NCBI RefSeq assembly: GCF_003003235.1
Contig: NZ_PVUE01000002.1
Location: forward strand, 1 to 64,000
Direction: 5' to 3'
Source: Antricoccus suffuscus
GTDB taxonomy: Bacteria > Actinomycetota > Actinomycetes > Mycobacteriales > Antricoccaceae
DNA length: 64,000 nucleotides
Shown: positions 17,727 to 26,835 of the stretch, one piece after another
Layout: the number at the start of each line of letters is the position of its first letter
How positions within the stretch are numbered: the first letter of the stretch is position 1
Made by a program: the position numbers and the translations under genes
The notes under the pieces: model-generated
Told to the model about the DNA's origin: nothing
Seen by the model: only the letters and a program-made list of their open reading frames with translations
Databases searched by the model: none

Positions 17727-18530
17727 TCACTTGCGGTGGTACGTCGGAGCCCGCTTCTCCAGGAACGCGGCCGAGGCTTCCTTGGCGTCTTGAGTCATTG
17801 AGGTGAGGATCTGTTGCCTGTTCTCCAACTCCACGGCCGCGGCGAAGGAGGGGTTCTCCACCGCCAGCCACATGCCTTGTTTCGTGAGCTCGACCGAGAA
17901 CGGCGGGTTGAGCATGATTTCCTTTGCCTTCTCGATCGCGGTCTCCAGGAGCAGGTCCGGGCCCACGACCTCGGTCACCAAGCCGATGCGCAGGGCTTCA
18001 GCGGAGTCAAAACGTCGGCCGGTGAGCATTAGCTCGTGCGCGTGACCCGCACCGACGATCCGGGGGAGCAGCCATGAGACGCCGATATCGCAGGCCGAGA
18101 AGCCGGCGCGGATGAAGGATACGGCGAAGATCGCCGGGTCCGCGGCGATCCGGATGTCGCTAGCGCAGACGAGCGCGAGCCCGCCGCCGGCTGCCGGACC
18201 GTTGACGGCGGCGATGACCGGCTGACGTAGTTGATGCAACTGCAGAGCTAACGCCGCGATTTCGCGTTGCCGGTCGAGGCCCGTCATCACCGGGTTGCCG
18301 GCGCGCAGCTCCGGATCGTCGCCGTACCCCTTGAGGTCTAGCCCGGCGCAGAACCCGCGACCTGCGCCGGTGAGGATTACCACGCGGCAGTCGCGGTCGG
18401 CGTTGATTTCGGTGAGCGCGTCGCCAAGCTCACCGACGAGCTCGGCGTTCATCGTGTTGAGATTGTCCGGCCGGTTGAGCGTGATCTGAGTTATTCCCTC
18501 GGCGGGCTTGCTGAGCTGTACTGACGGCAT
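17727..18530 (-). CDS. Enoyl-CoA hydratase/isomerase family protein
   Basis: A 267-residue crotonase. GRGFCAGLDLKGYG near 60-72 and NGPAAGGGLALVCASD near 108-123 form the oxyanion hole. In the active-site segments, HAHELMLTGRRFDSAEA keeps a Glu at the second catalytic position, whereas FIRAGFSACDIGVSW lacks an obvious first Glu. That fits isomerase-like or single-Glu crotonases. It is convergent with the HpaB-fold gene (12-base gap) and lies downstream of an acyl-CoA ligase on the same strand with a 39-base gap, so the two probably form an operon. Confidence 0.9.
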   Translation of the reverse strand: MPSVQLSKPAEGITQITLNRPDNLNTMNAELVGELGDALTEINADRDCRVVILTGAGRGFCAGLDLKGYGDDPELRAGNPVMTGLDRQREIAALALQLHQLRQPVIAAVNGPAAGGGLALVCASDIRIAADPAIFAVSFIRAGFSACDIGVSWLLPRIVGAGHAHELMLTGRRFDSAEALRIGLVTEVVGPDLLLETAIEKAKEIMLNPPFSVELTKQGMWLAVENPSFAAAVELENRQQILTSMTQDAKEASAAFLEKRAPTYHRK

Positions 18531-18569
18531 CGGGCCTCCGTAGATCCGGTGTGGGGTAGGGATTGGGTG

Positions 18570-20234
18570 CTAAGCGCCGGCGTAGTCGTCGGCGTGGTCG
18601 GCGCGGATGTGCTTCTTGTCGAACTTGCCGACGCTCGTTTTGGGGATCTCATCGACGAACAACACCTGGTCCGGCAGCTGCCATTTGGCGAACGACGTAT
18701 CGAGCAGTTCGTAGATGTCATCTTTAGTGAGTGTTACTCCGGGCGCGGTGACCACCAGTGCGAGCGGGCGTTCCTGCCATTTCGCGTGCGGTATCCCCAC
18801 GACGGCGGCTTCCACGACGGATGGGTGCCCGACGATCGCGTTTTCCATGTCGATCGAGGAGATCCATTCACCGCCGCTCTTGATCACGTCTTTAATCCGG
18901 TCGGTCACCTTGAGGTAGCCGTTGGTGTCGATCGCGCCTACGTCGCCGCTGCGCCAGTAGCCGTCCGCAGTGAATCGCTCGGCAGAGTCGGCAAGATCGT
19001 GATAGCTGGTGCTGATCCATGGGCCGCGCACGCAGATCTCGCCCACCGACGTTCCGTCGAAGGGCATCTCCTTTTCCGCCGCATCAAGGATCTTGAAGTC
19101 GACACCGGACAAGGGGAGCCCTTGCTTACGCATGAGGTCCCAGCGCTCGTCCTCGGTGAGGGTCTCTTTGAGTGAGGGTTTGGGGAAGTTCATCGCGACC
19201 ATCGGCGACGTCTCCGTGGCACCGTACGCGTGGACGACCTGCGCGCCGGTCAGTTCGCTGAACCCACGCATCATCGACAGTGGTGGTTCGGTGGCCCCGG
19301 AGAGCAGCCGCGCGTTGCGCAGGTCCGGCTTCTCCTTGAGAGAAGCAATATGCTGCAGCATCGGCTGGAAGATCGCGGGGGCGCCGTTCGCGATCGTCAC
19401 ACCTTCGGCGATCAGGGCATCGGTCAACGGCGCGATCTCGTCGGCCAAAAACCGTCCGGGAAGGACGATTTTGTTGGCCATCAGAACGGCCGACTGCGGA
19501 AGTCCCCAGCAGTTTCCATGGAACATCGGGGTGATGAGCATGGTGCAGTCGTTGATCGACATGCCGAGATTTGCCGCCTGGGAATAGGCGTGCAGATAGA
19601 TCGATCGATGCGAGTAGTACACGCCCTTGGGAGCACCGGTGGTGCCGGTCGTATAACACGCGCTGTACGCCGAACGCTCGTCGATCTGCGGCCAGTCGAT
19701 CTCCGGTTCGGCTTCGGCCAGGAGGTCCTCGTAGTGATGGATCGGCGACAGTGTCGTGTCGATCTGCGACAACGGCTTGTCGGACATGATCACCCAACCA
19801 CGGATGTGCTTGAGTTTTGGGGCGATCGCTTCGGCAACGGACAGCAGCGACTCGTCGACGGCGATGTACGACGTCTCGCTGTGGTTGACCACGAAGCTTA
19901 GATCTTCGGGGGCGAGCCGCAGGTTCATCTGGAGCATTGCCGCTGCGATGCCAGGGATCGCCCAGTAGAGCTCGAAGTGTCGGTGGCTGTTCCAGTCCAG
20001 TACGCCGATACGATCGCCCGGTTGCGCGCCTAGGCCACGCAATGCGTTGGCGGCCCGCTTGATTCGCGCGTAGCAGTCGGCGTAGGAGTAGCGATCCCAG
20101 TCCCCATTGGGTTTCCGATAGACGATCTGCTGCTCGGAGTGTGTCCGCGCGGCATGGCGGATCAGGGTGGTCGTGTTGAGCTGGACGTCGTCGCCCAGCG
20201 TCGACGGACAGCCCTTGACAATCTCTTCGGTCAT
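18570..20234 (-). CDS. Long-chain fatty-acid-CoA ligase (FadD-like)
   Basis: A 554-residue ANL ligase resembling medium/long-chain acyl-CoA synthetases. Motifs are [16 protein letters not shown] (from about 194), [12 protein letters not shown] near 325, the hinge [20 protein letters not shown] near 440, and the C-terminal [14 protein letters not shown] with the catalytic lysine. The ATG at 20234 has AAGGGG upstream; the frame extends further to 20297. It heads a two-gene minus-strand unit with the crotonase at 17727. The 261-base region to the divergent substrate-binding lipoprotein contains a perfect palindrome. Confidence 0.92.
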   Translation of the reverse strand: MTEEIVKGCPSTLGDDVQLNTTTLIRHAARTHSEQQIVYRKPNGDWDRYSYADCYARIKRAANALRGLGAQPGDRIGVLDWNSHRHFELYWAIPGIAAAMLQMNLRLAPEDLSFVVNHSETSYIAVDESLLSVAEAIAPKLKHIRGWVIMSDKPLSQIDTTLSPIHHYEDLLAEAEPEIDWPQIDERSAYSACYTTGTTGAPKGVYYSHRSIYLHAYSQAANLGMSINDCTMLITPMFHGNCWGLPQSAVLMANKIVLPGRFLADEIAPLTDALIAEGVTIANGAPAIFQPMLQHIASLKEKPDLRNARLLSGATEPPLSMMRGFSELTGAQVVHAYGATETSPMVAMNFPKPSLKETLTEDERWDLMRKQGLPLSGVDFKILDAAEKEMPFDGTSVGEICVRGPWISTSYHDLADSAERFTADGYWRSGDVGAIDTNGYLKVTDRIKDVIKSGGEWISSIDMENAIVGHPSVVEAAVVGIPHAKWQERPLALVVTAPGVTLTKDDIYELLDTSFAKWQLPDQVLFVDEIPKTSVGKFDKKHIRADHADDYAGA

Positions 20235-20379
20235 GTTGGTCGGCCCCTTTTTCGGTCTGGATGCGCAAGCCTCGAAGCCGAACTCGCGAGGCTTCACCTG
20301 AATCTACAAGGTGCCGTCGGGCGCCTTTTGCCGGGAGTTCACGCGGGCGAGGCGGGTGGACACTGAGAAGTGTTGCGAT

Positions 20380-20389
20380 TTGTATACAA
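20380..20389. promoter_or_regulatory. Palindrome TTGTATACAA between divergent genes
   Basis: A perfect 10-bp palindrome lies in the divergent spacer between the acyl-CoA ligase (start 20234, minus) and the substrate-binding lipoprotein (start 20496, plus). The form TTGT-ATACAA is reminiscent of operators of small dimeric repressors. No regulator gene is adjacent, so assignment is only a suggestion. Confidence 0.35.
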
Positions 20390-20495
20390 CGGCGCGCGAT
20401 CCTTGTCTCCTCAGTCGTCTGGGGTGTAAATCTAATTGCTGTTCGAAAGAATTAATCGACACGAACCGCAGGGTTCGGATAGGCGGGACACAAGG

Positions 20496-21755
20496 ATGCG
20501 CAGAATTAATCGTGCGTTAATCGTGGGGACTGTGGCCGTGACCATGTCACTCGCAGCGTGCAGCACCAAAGGCGGATCGAGCGGAGAAGCGAAGGCCGGC
20601 GCCGGCGGGGTGAAGACGGACTACGGCGTCACTAACGACACGATCAGTCTCGGCGTACTCGTTGACGAGAGCGGGGTATTCAAGGTAACCGGGCTCGCGC
20701 AGGCCGAGGGCAACCAGCTGTGGGCGAATGACATCAACAAAAGCGGCGGGATTTGCGGGCGCAAGATCAAGCTCGAGGTTCGTGACGATGGCTACAGCGC
20801 AGACAAGGCACTCACGCTGTACGCCGGCATGAAGAACGACGTTGCCGGAATGCTGCAGTTGCTGGGCTCGCCCATCGTGGCCGCGCTCAAATCGCAGATC
20901 GAGAGTGACAACATGCTGTCGATACCCACGTCCTGGGCAACCGGCAACCTCTCCAGCAAGGCAATTTTGCAGGTCGGCGCGACCTACGCGATCGAGATGA
21001 TCAATGCCATGGCCTACGTCCAGAAGCAGGGACTGATCAAGGACAACGACAAGCTCGGCATCATCTACATCACCGGCGAGTACGGCAACGATGGACTGCT
21101 CGGAGCCCAGCATTTCGCGGATGAGCATAAGCAGGAACTCGTTAAGGTGCAGATTGCCGGCACCGATCAGGATATGAGCGCCGCGGTCACGCAACTGAAG
21201 AGCCAGGGCGTGAAGGCCGTAATGGTCACGACGACTCCGGTCCAGACCGGTTCGGTGGCGACTCAGATGGCTGCACAAGGAATGGCTGACCTGCCGATCA
21301 TCGGCGTTAATCCGACCTTCGCTCCGACGATGCTCGATACGCCGGCGAAGGACGCACTCTCGCACTTCTACCGCGGTCATTTCGTCGCTCCGATGTCTGC
21401 CGACACGCCGATCGTCAAGAAGGTCACGCAGGACTTCGCCGATGCCAAGTACACCGATCCTCTTCAGGACGGTGTGAACATCGGCTATGTCTCTGGCATC
21501 GCCTACCAGGCAGTGTTGGAGCAAGCGTGCAAAGACAAGGACATGACGCGCAGCGGCATCATGAGCGCGGCGCGCAAGGTCAAGGTCGACACGCAGGGTC
21601 TTACCGCACCGCTTGACTTCTCTAAGTTCGGGCAGCCGGCCACTCGTGCGACGTACGTCGAACAGGTCGATGCGGCGCTTCCCGGTGGCGTCAAGATCGT
21701 CGCTCCGGCCGAGGCCTCCAAAGAGGCCAAGAGCATGACAATCCCGCCGAAGTAG
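20496..21755 (+). CDS. Branched-chain amino acid-type ABC transporter substrate-binding lipoprotein
   Basis: A 419-residue predicted lipoprotein (lipobox LAAC at about 21-24) with a periplasmic-binding-protein type I fold (Peripla_BP_6/LivK-like): TISLGVLVDESGVFKVTG, GGICGRKIKLEVRDDGY and KLGIIYITGEYGNDG. It should bind a small molecule outside the membrane and deliver it to a Liv-type ABC permease. No permease or ATPase gene is nearby. The gene at 62661 is a close paralogue with the same CSTKGG start of the mature protein. The ATG at 20496 starts a normal signal peptide. Its proximity to the CoA cluster suggests, but does not show, uptake of that cluster's substrate. Confidence 0.9.
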   Translation: MRRINRALIVGTVAVTMSLAACSTKGGSSGEAKAGAGGVKTDYGVTNDTISLGVLVDESGVFKVTGLAQAEGNQLWANDINKSGGICGRKIKLEVRDDGYSADKALTLYAGMKNDVAGMLQLLGSPIVAALKSQIESDNMLSIPTSWATGNLSSKAILQVGATYAIEMINAMAYVQKQGLIKDNDKLGIIYITGEYGNDGLLGAQHFADEHKQELVKVQIAGTDQDMSAAVTQLKSQGVKAVMVTTTPVQTGSVATQMAAQGMADLPIIGVNPTFAPTMLDTPAKDALSHFYRGHFVAPMSADTPIVKKVTQDFADAKYTDPLQDGVNIGYVSGIAYQAVLEQACKDKDMTRSGIMSAARKVKVDTQGLTAPLDFSKFGQPATRATYVEQVDAALPGGVKIVAPAEASKEAKSMTIPPK

Positions 21756-21792
21756 CAGCAAAGCTTTAAGCAACAGCTAACGCCAAAGGCAT

Positions 21793-21824
21793 AGGAGCCG
21801 CTCACCAGCAGGAGAGCGGCTCCT
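21793..21824 (+). terminator. Terminator after the substrate-binding lipoprotein gene
   Basis: An 11-bp perfect stem, AGGAGCCGCTC at 21793-21803 with its complement at 21814-21824, encloses a ten-base loop. It lies 38 bases after the lipoprotein stop and upstream of the candidate promoter for the kinase gene. The tail GTGACTTTCC is only weakly U-rich. Confidence 0.75.
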
Positions 21825-21843
21825 GTGACTTTCCTGGGTTTAC

Positions 21844-21872
21844 TTGACCGGCCGCGATTGACCGCCTAGATT
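21844..21872 (+). promoter_or_regulatory. Candidate sigma-70 promoter for the glycerol cluster
   Basis: TTGACC at 21844-21849 and TAGATT at 21867-21872 are separated by 17 bases. The start of transcription would be near 21879, giving a leader of about 110 bases before the kinase ATG at 21990. The leader contains the terminator hairpin at 21889-21937. The promoter is predicted by sequence alone. Confidence 0.5.
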
Positions 21873-21888
21873 CATACTCACTTGATGG

Positions 21889-21937
21889 GCACAGACGAAG
21901 ACCTCCTATCAGCGGTCTTCTCTTCTGTGCCTTTTTT
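21889..21937 (+). terminator. Leader terminator upstream of the FGGY kinase; possible GlpP antitermination target
   Basis: Two stacked stems (GCACAGA 21889-21895 with 21924-21930; GAAGACC 21897-21903 with 21914-21920) are followed by C and six T residues (21932-21937), a textbook intrinsic terminator. It lies 52 bases before the kinase start and after a candidate promoter, not directly after a gene. The lipoprotein gene upstream already has its own hairpin. In Bacillus, GlpP relieves termination at such leaders of glp genes. A GlpP-family protein is encoded at 26836-27441 in this cluster. The hairpin is seen; the antitermination role is inferred. Confidence 0.7.
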
Positions 21938-21989
21938 GTGCGCTTGGACCGTTGCGGGAGGTAAGGCAGCGGCGTGAAGGGCGGCGAAG

Positions 21990-23546
21990 ATGACTAACGT
22001 GCACGTCCGCGGTCTGCTCAGCATCGATGAGGGCACTACGGGAACTAGATCGGCCATAGTCCTCGAGGACGGCCGGACGGGCGAGATCTTCTACCGGGCC
22101 GTTTCCATCAGTTCTCCCCGCGCTCGTTGGGTTGAGCATGACGCGGCGCAGATCTGGGCCGACACTCTGGCCACAGCGAAAGACGCGATTGCGTGGGCGC
22201 GCGCGCACGACGTCGACGTCGTTGGTGTCTCGATCTGCACGCAACGCGCGACCTTGGTCATTTGGGACAAGGTCACCGGCGTGCCGCTGGCACCCGCTAT
22301 TTCGTGGCAGGACCTGCGCTACAGCGAAGACCTCACGGAGTACGCCGCGGACTGGGACGATTATCTTGTGCAGCGCACTGGCCGTCCCGTTGGCGCTCGA
22401 TCGGCATTTCTATGGCTGTCTCGAGTGATTCGCGACCAGCCCGAGGTCCGTGAGGCATATCGGTCCGGGAGGTTGATGTTCGGCACGATTGACAGCTGGC
22501 TCATCTGGAACCTCACGTCCGGTGCGACCCACGCGATCTCCGCGACAAACGCGGTCGGGCTCGGCGGGTATGCGCTGCGGTTGGGCGATTGGGATGACAA
22601 GTGGATAGCGGCACAGGGGTGCCCACGGGAATTGGTGCCGCCGATACTCGACGATGATGCGCTGTTCGGTACGACCGACTCCCGAGTCCTCGGCGCCGCG
22701 TTGCCGATCGTCGCCTCCATGGGCGACCAGCATTCGGCGCTGATCGCACTCGGCGCAATCGAGCCTGGCGAGGCCAGCTGCGTGCATGGAACGGGCACGT
22801 TTGCCGCTGCCATACTCGGCCCCGAACCGGACACTGTGCCGCGCTCGGTAGACAACGTACTCACGTTGGTGGGATGGCGATCGCGGGGCGCGAGCATCTT
22901 CAGTCTTGAAGCCCACGCGACCACGACCGGCGCCGCACTGCGGTGGCTTTGCGAGGAACTGCAGCTGTTTTCCTCCGCCGCGCAGATCAGCGAACTCGCG
23001 GCCGAGGAGCCGATGGGCTCGGGTGCATGGTTTGTCCCCGCGCTGGCGGGGATTCGTACGCCGACCGCGCGGCCCGAGGCAACCGGCGCGCTCACCGGCT
23101 TGAGTCTGTCCACGACCCGCGCGCAGATCGCTCGCGCCGTCATGGACGGTATCGCGCACACGGTCTGCGACCTTTTCGACGGCTTGCAGACGGTGCTCCC
23201 CGTGCCCGTCAGCGTCGCTCGGATCGGTGGGGGGCTGGCGACCAGCAATGTGCTGATGCAGGCGCAGTCGGACTTGCTGGGCGTACCACTTGAGCGCGTC
23301 AGCGACTACCCGACCGCCAGCTTGCGTGGTGCGGCTTACCTGGGTGGTGTGCGACTTGGGATGTGGGCGGCGCCCGAGGATGTTGTTCGTGCCCAAGAAT
23401 CGGGTGACTGGTTCGAGCCGGTGCTACCGACGAGTGGGCGTGACGAATTACGTGCTCATTGGGCCTCGGTGATCGACAGACATACCGCGGTAGTTCGCCA
23501 GTCCGCATCGGGTGCTGGTTCCACGAACCTAAAAGGAGAGGGATAG
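21990..23546 (+). CDS. FGGY-family carbohydrate kinase, glycerol-kinase-like
   Basis: A 518-residue FGGY kinase. The N-terminal phosphate-binding loop LLSIDEGTTGTRSAIV, the substrate-side SICTQRATLVIWDKVTG with WQDLR, and the C-terminal nucleotide segments MGDQHSALIALG, VHGTGTFAA and RIGGGLATSNVLMQ are family-defining. The pattern is closest to glycerol kinase, but several residues differ from canonical GlpK (for example IDEGTT for IDQGTT), so another polyol is possible. It phosphorylates its substrate at the expense of ATP in the cytoplasm. The next gene, glpD-like, starts three bases downstream, which supports glycerol. Expression is probably controlled through the leader at 21889-21937. 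Confidence 0.85.
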   Translation: MTNVHVRGLLSIDEGTTGTRSAIVLEDGRTGEIFYRAVSISSPRARWVEHDAAQIWADTLATAKDAIAWARAHDVDVVGVSICTQRATLVIWDKVTGVPLAPAISWQDLRYSEDLTEYAADWDDYLVQRTGRPVGARSAFLWLSRVIRDQPEVREAYRSGRLMFGTIDSWLIWNLTSGATHAISATNAVGLGGYALRLGDWDDKWIAAQGCPRELVPPILDDDALFGTTDSRVLGAALPIVASMGDQHSALIALGAIEPGEASCVHGTGTFAAAILGPEPDTVPRSVDNVLTLVGWRSRGASIFSLEAHATTTGAALRWLCEELQLFSSAAQISELAAEEPMGSGAWFVPALAGIRTPTARPEATGALTGLSLSTTRAQIARAVMDGIAHTVCDLFDGLQTVLPVPVSVARIGGGLATSNVLMQAQSDLLGVPLERVSDYPTASLRGAAYLGGVRLGMWAAPEDVVRAQESGDWFEPVLPTSGRDELRAHWASVIDRHTAVVRQSASGAGSTNLKGEG

Positions 23547-23549
23547 AGG

Positions 23550-25223
23550 ATGCTGAGATTGCCCGGACGCCGGGCGCGTTCGGAACAGGACAACTCGATC
23601 CGGTCCACGCCATTGCTGATGGACCGCGCGTCGGCTCTAACCGCGATGGCGCAGACTAGATACGACGTGCTTGTGATCGGGGGCGGGGTTACCGGAGCGT
23701 ATGCCGCACTCGATGCGGCATCGCGTGGCCTGCGGGTCGCGCTGGTGGAGAAGGATGACTTCGCCTCCGGTACGTCGTCCAAGTCCTCGAAAATGGTGCA
23801 CGGCGGTCTGCGATACATCGAGCAGGGCAACGTCAACCTTGTGCGGCATTCGCTACTGGAACGGCAACGATTCCGGAAGAATGCACCGCATTTGGTGCAG
23901 CGACTACCGTTTATGTTTCCGGTTCTGTCGCAAGATGGCGTGTTCGATTCCCGCCTTGCTAAGGGATTCGAGAGTCTCCTGTGGACATATGACCTCATCG
24001 GTGGATGGCGGATCGGACGGCTCCATCAACGCCTGAGCGTCAACGAAGTGCTATCCCGCGCGCCCTTGCTGCGCGCGGAGCATCTCACCGGCGGGTTCAT
24101 CTACTACGACAGTCGTACCGACGACGCGCGGCTGAATCTCACGATTGTGCGGACGGCGGCTCACTTCGGTGCGACCGTTGCTAACGGTGCCCGCGCGGTT
24201 GAGCTAATCCACGAACAGGGACGTATTCGCGGTGCGGCCGTCGAGGCGGACGGCAAGCGGTTTGATGTCCGGGCAGAGGTCGTGGTCAACGCGACCGGCG
24301 TATGGGCCGACCAGGTGGATCGGCTCGCCGATCCGGTACACGACAACCGCGTTCGTCCGGCCAAGGGCGTGCACATCGTCGTACCGTGGTCGAGGCTGCG
24401 GATCGACTGCACCATAACGGTTCCCGTCCCTGGTCGGTCCCGTCGCGCGACCTGCACTCGCTGGGGCGACGTAGTGATCATTGGATTGACCGACACCGAT
24501 TACGAAGGCTCCCTCGAGGACGTGCACTGCACCCGGGAGGAGATGCAGTTCCTTCTCGACGGCGCCAATTCGGCGTTCACCGCGGACCTCACTCCGGACG
24601 ATGTCGTCGGCAGCATTGGCGGCCTGCGCCCACTCGTGGGCAAGAAAGAGGGCGCGACTCTCGACATGAGCCGGGACCACAACATCACGGTCGATGGCGC
24701 CCGGATGGTGACGGTGACCGGTGGGAAGTTGACGACCAGTCGGCACATGGGAGAGTTGGTGACCGATACGGTCCTGACGATTCTGGGCCGGAAGGCCAAG
24801 TGCCGCACCGTTTCTTTGCCGTTGCTCGGCGGCGCCGGTTACGACGCCGAAGCCACCTCGGCGACCGGTGGGCTTGCCGCGCACCTAGGCGAGCGCTACG
24901 GCAACGAATCGCGGTTTGTCAGCGCGATCATCGCCGAAGACCCTGCGTTGGGCGATCCGATTGTCGCGGGGACGGCCTACACCAAAGCGGAAGTCGTGTA
25001 CGCCGCACGATGCGAGATGGCGCGATCGATCGACGACGTGCTCTCGCGTCGTACCCGGTTGCGGCTGTTCGCGCGTGACCTTTCAGTCGAGGCTGCCCCA
25101 GTGGTTGGTGCGCTCATCCAGAAGGAACTAGGCCTCTCCGACTCTGCTATTGCACAACAGATCGCGGACTACCGCGACTCCGTCAACCACGAAAAGTCGA
25201 TCCTGCTGGAGGATGCACGATGA
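23550..25223 (+). CDS. glpD: FAD-dependent glycerol-3-phosphate dehydrogenase
   Basis: A 557-residue FAD enzyme oxidising sn-glycerol 3-phosphate to dihydroxyacetone phosphate at the membrane. The Rossmann motif DVLVIGGGVTGAYAALDAASRG starts near residue 39, followed by DFASGTSSKSSKMVHGGLRY, NATGVWADQVD, GGLRPLV and TVTGGKLTTSRHMGE, all typical of GlpD. The C-terminal helical domain (about 420-557) is present. The ATG at 23550 has AAAGGAGAGGGA upstream, and the first 30 or so residues precede the nucleotide-binding strand. The TGA overlaps the ATG of the next gene (ATGA), indicating coupled translation. Confidence 0.93.
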   Translation: MLRLPGRRARSEQDNSIRSTPLLMDRASALTAMAQTRYDVLVIGGGVTGAYAALDAASRGLRVALVEKDDFASGTSSKSSKMVHGGLRYIEQGNVNLVRHSLLERQRFRKNAPHLVQRLPFMFPVLSQDGVFDSRLAKGFESLLWTYDLIGGWRIGRLHQRLSVNEVLSRAPLLRAEHLTGGFIYYDSRTDDARLNLTIVRTAAHFGATVANGARAVELIHEQGRIRGAAVEADGKRFDVRAEVVVNATGVWADQVDRLADPVHDNRVRPAKGVHIVVPWSRLRIDCTITVPVPGRSRRATCTRWGDVVIIGLTDTDYEGSLEDVHCTREEMQFLLDGANSAFTADLTPDDVVGSIGGLRPLVGKKEGATLDMSRDHNITVDGARMVTVTGGKLTTSRHMGELVTDTVLTILGRKAKCRTVSLPLLGGAGYDAEATSATGGLAAHLGERYGNESRFVSAIIAEDPALGDPIVAGTAYTKAEVVYAARCEMARSIDDVLSRRTRLRLFARDLSVEAAPVVGALIQKELGLSDSAIAQQIADYRDSVNHEKSILLEDAR

Positions 25224-26773
25224 TCAGTCGTCAGACGATAACCTTCCCGTTCAATCACGGTAACTACATCAGCGGCGCGCCGAACCCACCGAGGTACGCC
25301 GCGTCGACGCCACCGGGAACCGGAACGGCATCGTTGCAGCGCTCGGTAGTCGCCGTGCCGGCAGCGGTCCTGGAGCACCTACGGTCCGTCGCCGCCGTCG
25401 TGCACACCGATCATGACGAGGTCGTGCTGCGTACGCGTGACTGGTGGGCAGGATCGATGATCGGCGAGACAGACGGTCGTCCGGCTACTCCAGACGCCGT
25501 CATCGTCGAGGCTGCGGACGCTGATCAGGTCGCGGCAATCGTGAAGATTTGCTACGACAACGCGATTCCCGTGACGGTGTCTGCCGGACGTAGCAACGTG
25601 ACGGGCGCGGCGTTACCCATATTCGGCGGCGTCGTCCTTGATGTGTGTCGACTGGACAAGATAATCGGGTTCGACGAGCAGTCGATGACGGTAAACGTAC
25701 AAGCGGGAATGTTCGGCGACCTGTTCGAGAAGGAGCTTCAGGAGACCTACGGCGCGACTACCGGACATTGGCCCTCGGCGTTTGCAATCTCCACCGTGGG
25801 TGGATGGGCGGCGTGCCGTGGTGCGGGTCAACTTTCAACCCGCTACGGGAAAATCGAGGACATGGTCGTCGGTCTCGACGTCGTCCTACCGGATGGCACG
25901 ATGGCCAGTTACGGCGAATACCCACGTGCCGCGGTCGGGCCGGATCTACGCCAGCTGTTCATCGGGTCCGAGGGCACTCTGGGCATCATCACCGGCCTGC
26001 GGATCCGCACCCACAAGTTGCCCGACTATGCGAAGGCTTCTGCGTACGGGTTCGAGACGTTCGACGAGGGCCTCGATGCCTGCCGCGCGATCATGCAGCG
26101 GGGCGCAACACCTGCGGTGCTGCGGCTCTACGACAAGCACGAGAGCGGTGCGCACTTCGGCCACCCTGAGACGAACTTGTTGCTGATCGCAGACGAGGGA
26201 GATCCGATCTTGGTGGACGCGATGCTCACGGTGAGCGATGAGGAGTGCGCGGCGACCGGCGTCAAACTCGACGGTCAAAAGGTGTTCGAGATGTGGCTCG
26301 ATGACCGGATGGTGACCGGGAAGTCCGGTCAAGGTTACAAACCCGGCCCCGGATTTGTCGCCGACACATGTGAAATCGCCGCGCCCTGGTCGAAGTTGTC
26401 GAAAATCTACGACGATGTGGTCGCCGCAATCGAGAGCGTTCCAGGCACGCTCAAGGCCTCGGCGCACCAGTCACACGCATACACGGACGGCGCCTGCGTC
26501 TACTTCACGTTACGTGGCGACGTTGCTCGCGAGGACCGATTCTCGTGGTACCGCGCTGCCTGGCATGCCGCGAATGGGGCCCTCATCAAGAACGGCGCCG
26601 CGCTTAGCCACCATCATGGATGTGGGCTTTTGCGCGGTCCGTACCTACAAGAGTCGCTCGGCGCGGGTTTCGGCTCCTTTGTCGCGGTGAAGAATGCGAT
26701 CGATCCGAAGGGCATCATGAATCCCGGCAAGCTCGGACTGCCGAGTCCTTTTGGAGCCGGGCCGCTCGACTGA
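25220..26773 (+). CDS. Alkyldihydroxyacetonephosphate synthase-like FAD enzyme
   Basis: A 517-residue VAO/PCMH-type flavoprotein most like alkyl-DHAP synthase (AGPS/AgpS), which swaps an acyl for an alkyl group on DHAP in ether-lipid synthesis. The FAD domain covers about 90-260 (SAGRSNVTGAALP, STVGGWAACRGAG, FIGSEGTLGIITGL). The C-terminal part has SHHHGCGLLRG, matching the active-site His motif of AGPS, and IDPKGIMNPGKLG at the end. It is translationally coupled to glpD, whose product is DHAP. A role as another FAD oxidase on a glycerol-derived compound cannot be excluded. Confidence 0.83.
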   Translation: MISRQTITFPFNHGNYISGAPNPPRYAASTPPGTGTASLQRSVVAVPAAVLEHLRSVAAVVHTDHDEVVLRTRDWWAGSMIGETDGRPATPDAVIVEAADADQVAAIVKICYDNAIPVTVSAGRSNVTGAALPIFGGVVLDVCRLDKIIGFDEQSMTVNVQAGMFGDLFEKELQETYGATTGHWPSAFAISTVGGWAACRGAGQLSTRYGKIEDMVVGLDVVLPDGTMASYGEYPRAAVGPDLRQLFIGSEGTLGIITGLRIRTHKLPDYAKASAYGFETFDEGLDACRAIMQRGATPAVLRLYDKHESGAHFGHPETNLLLIADEGDPILVDAMLTVSDEECAATGVKLDGQKVFEMWLDDRMVTGKSGQGYKPGPGFVADTCEIAAPWSKLSKIYDDVVAAIESVPGTLKASAHQSHAYTDGACVYFTLRGDVAREDRFSWYRAAWHAANGALIKNGAALSHHHGCGLLRGPYLQESLGAGFGSFVAVKNAIDPKGIMNPGKLGLPSPFGAGPLD

Positions 26774-26835
26774 GCTAGGTTTGGACCAGCTTTGGTTAGG
26801 CAATCGAGCGGGAGCTCGGGATTAGAGGTAGGCGG

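Noticed and set aside
20547-21773. A 408-residue minus-strand frame opposite the substrate-binding lipoprotein
   Set aside because: Antisense shadow; the plus-strand gene has a lipobox and a full binding-protein fold, and a clear paralogue elsewhere in the window.
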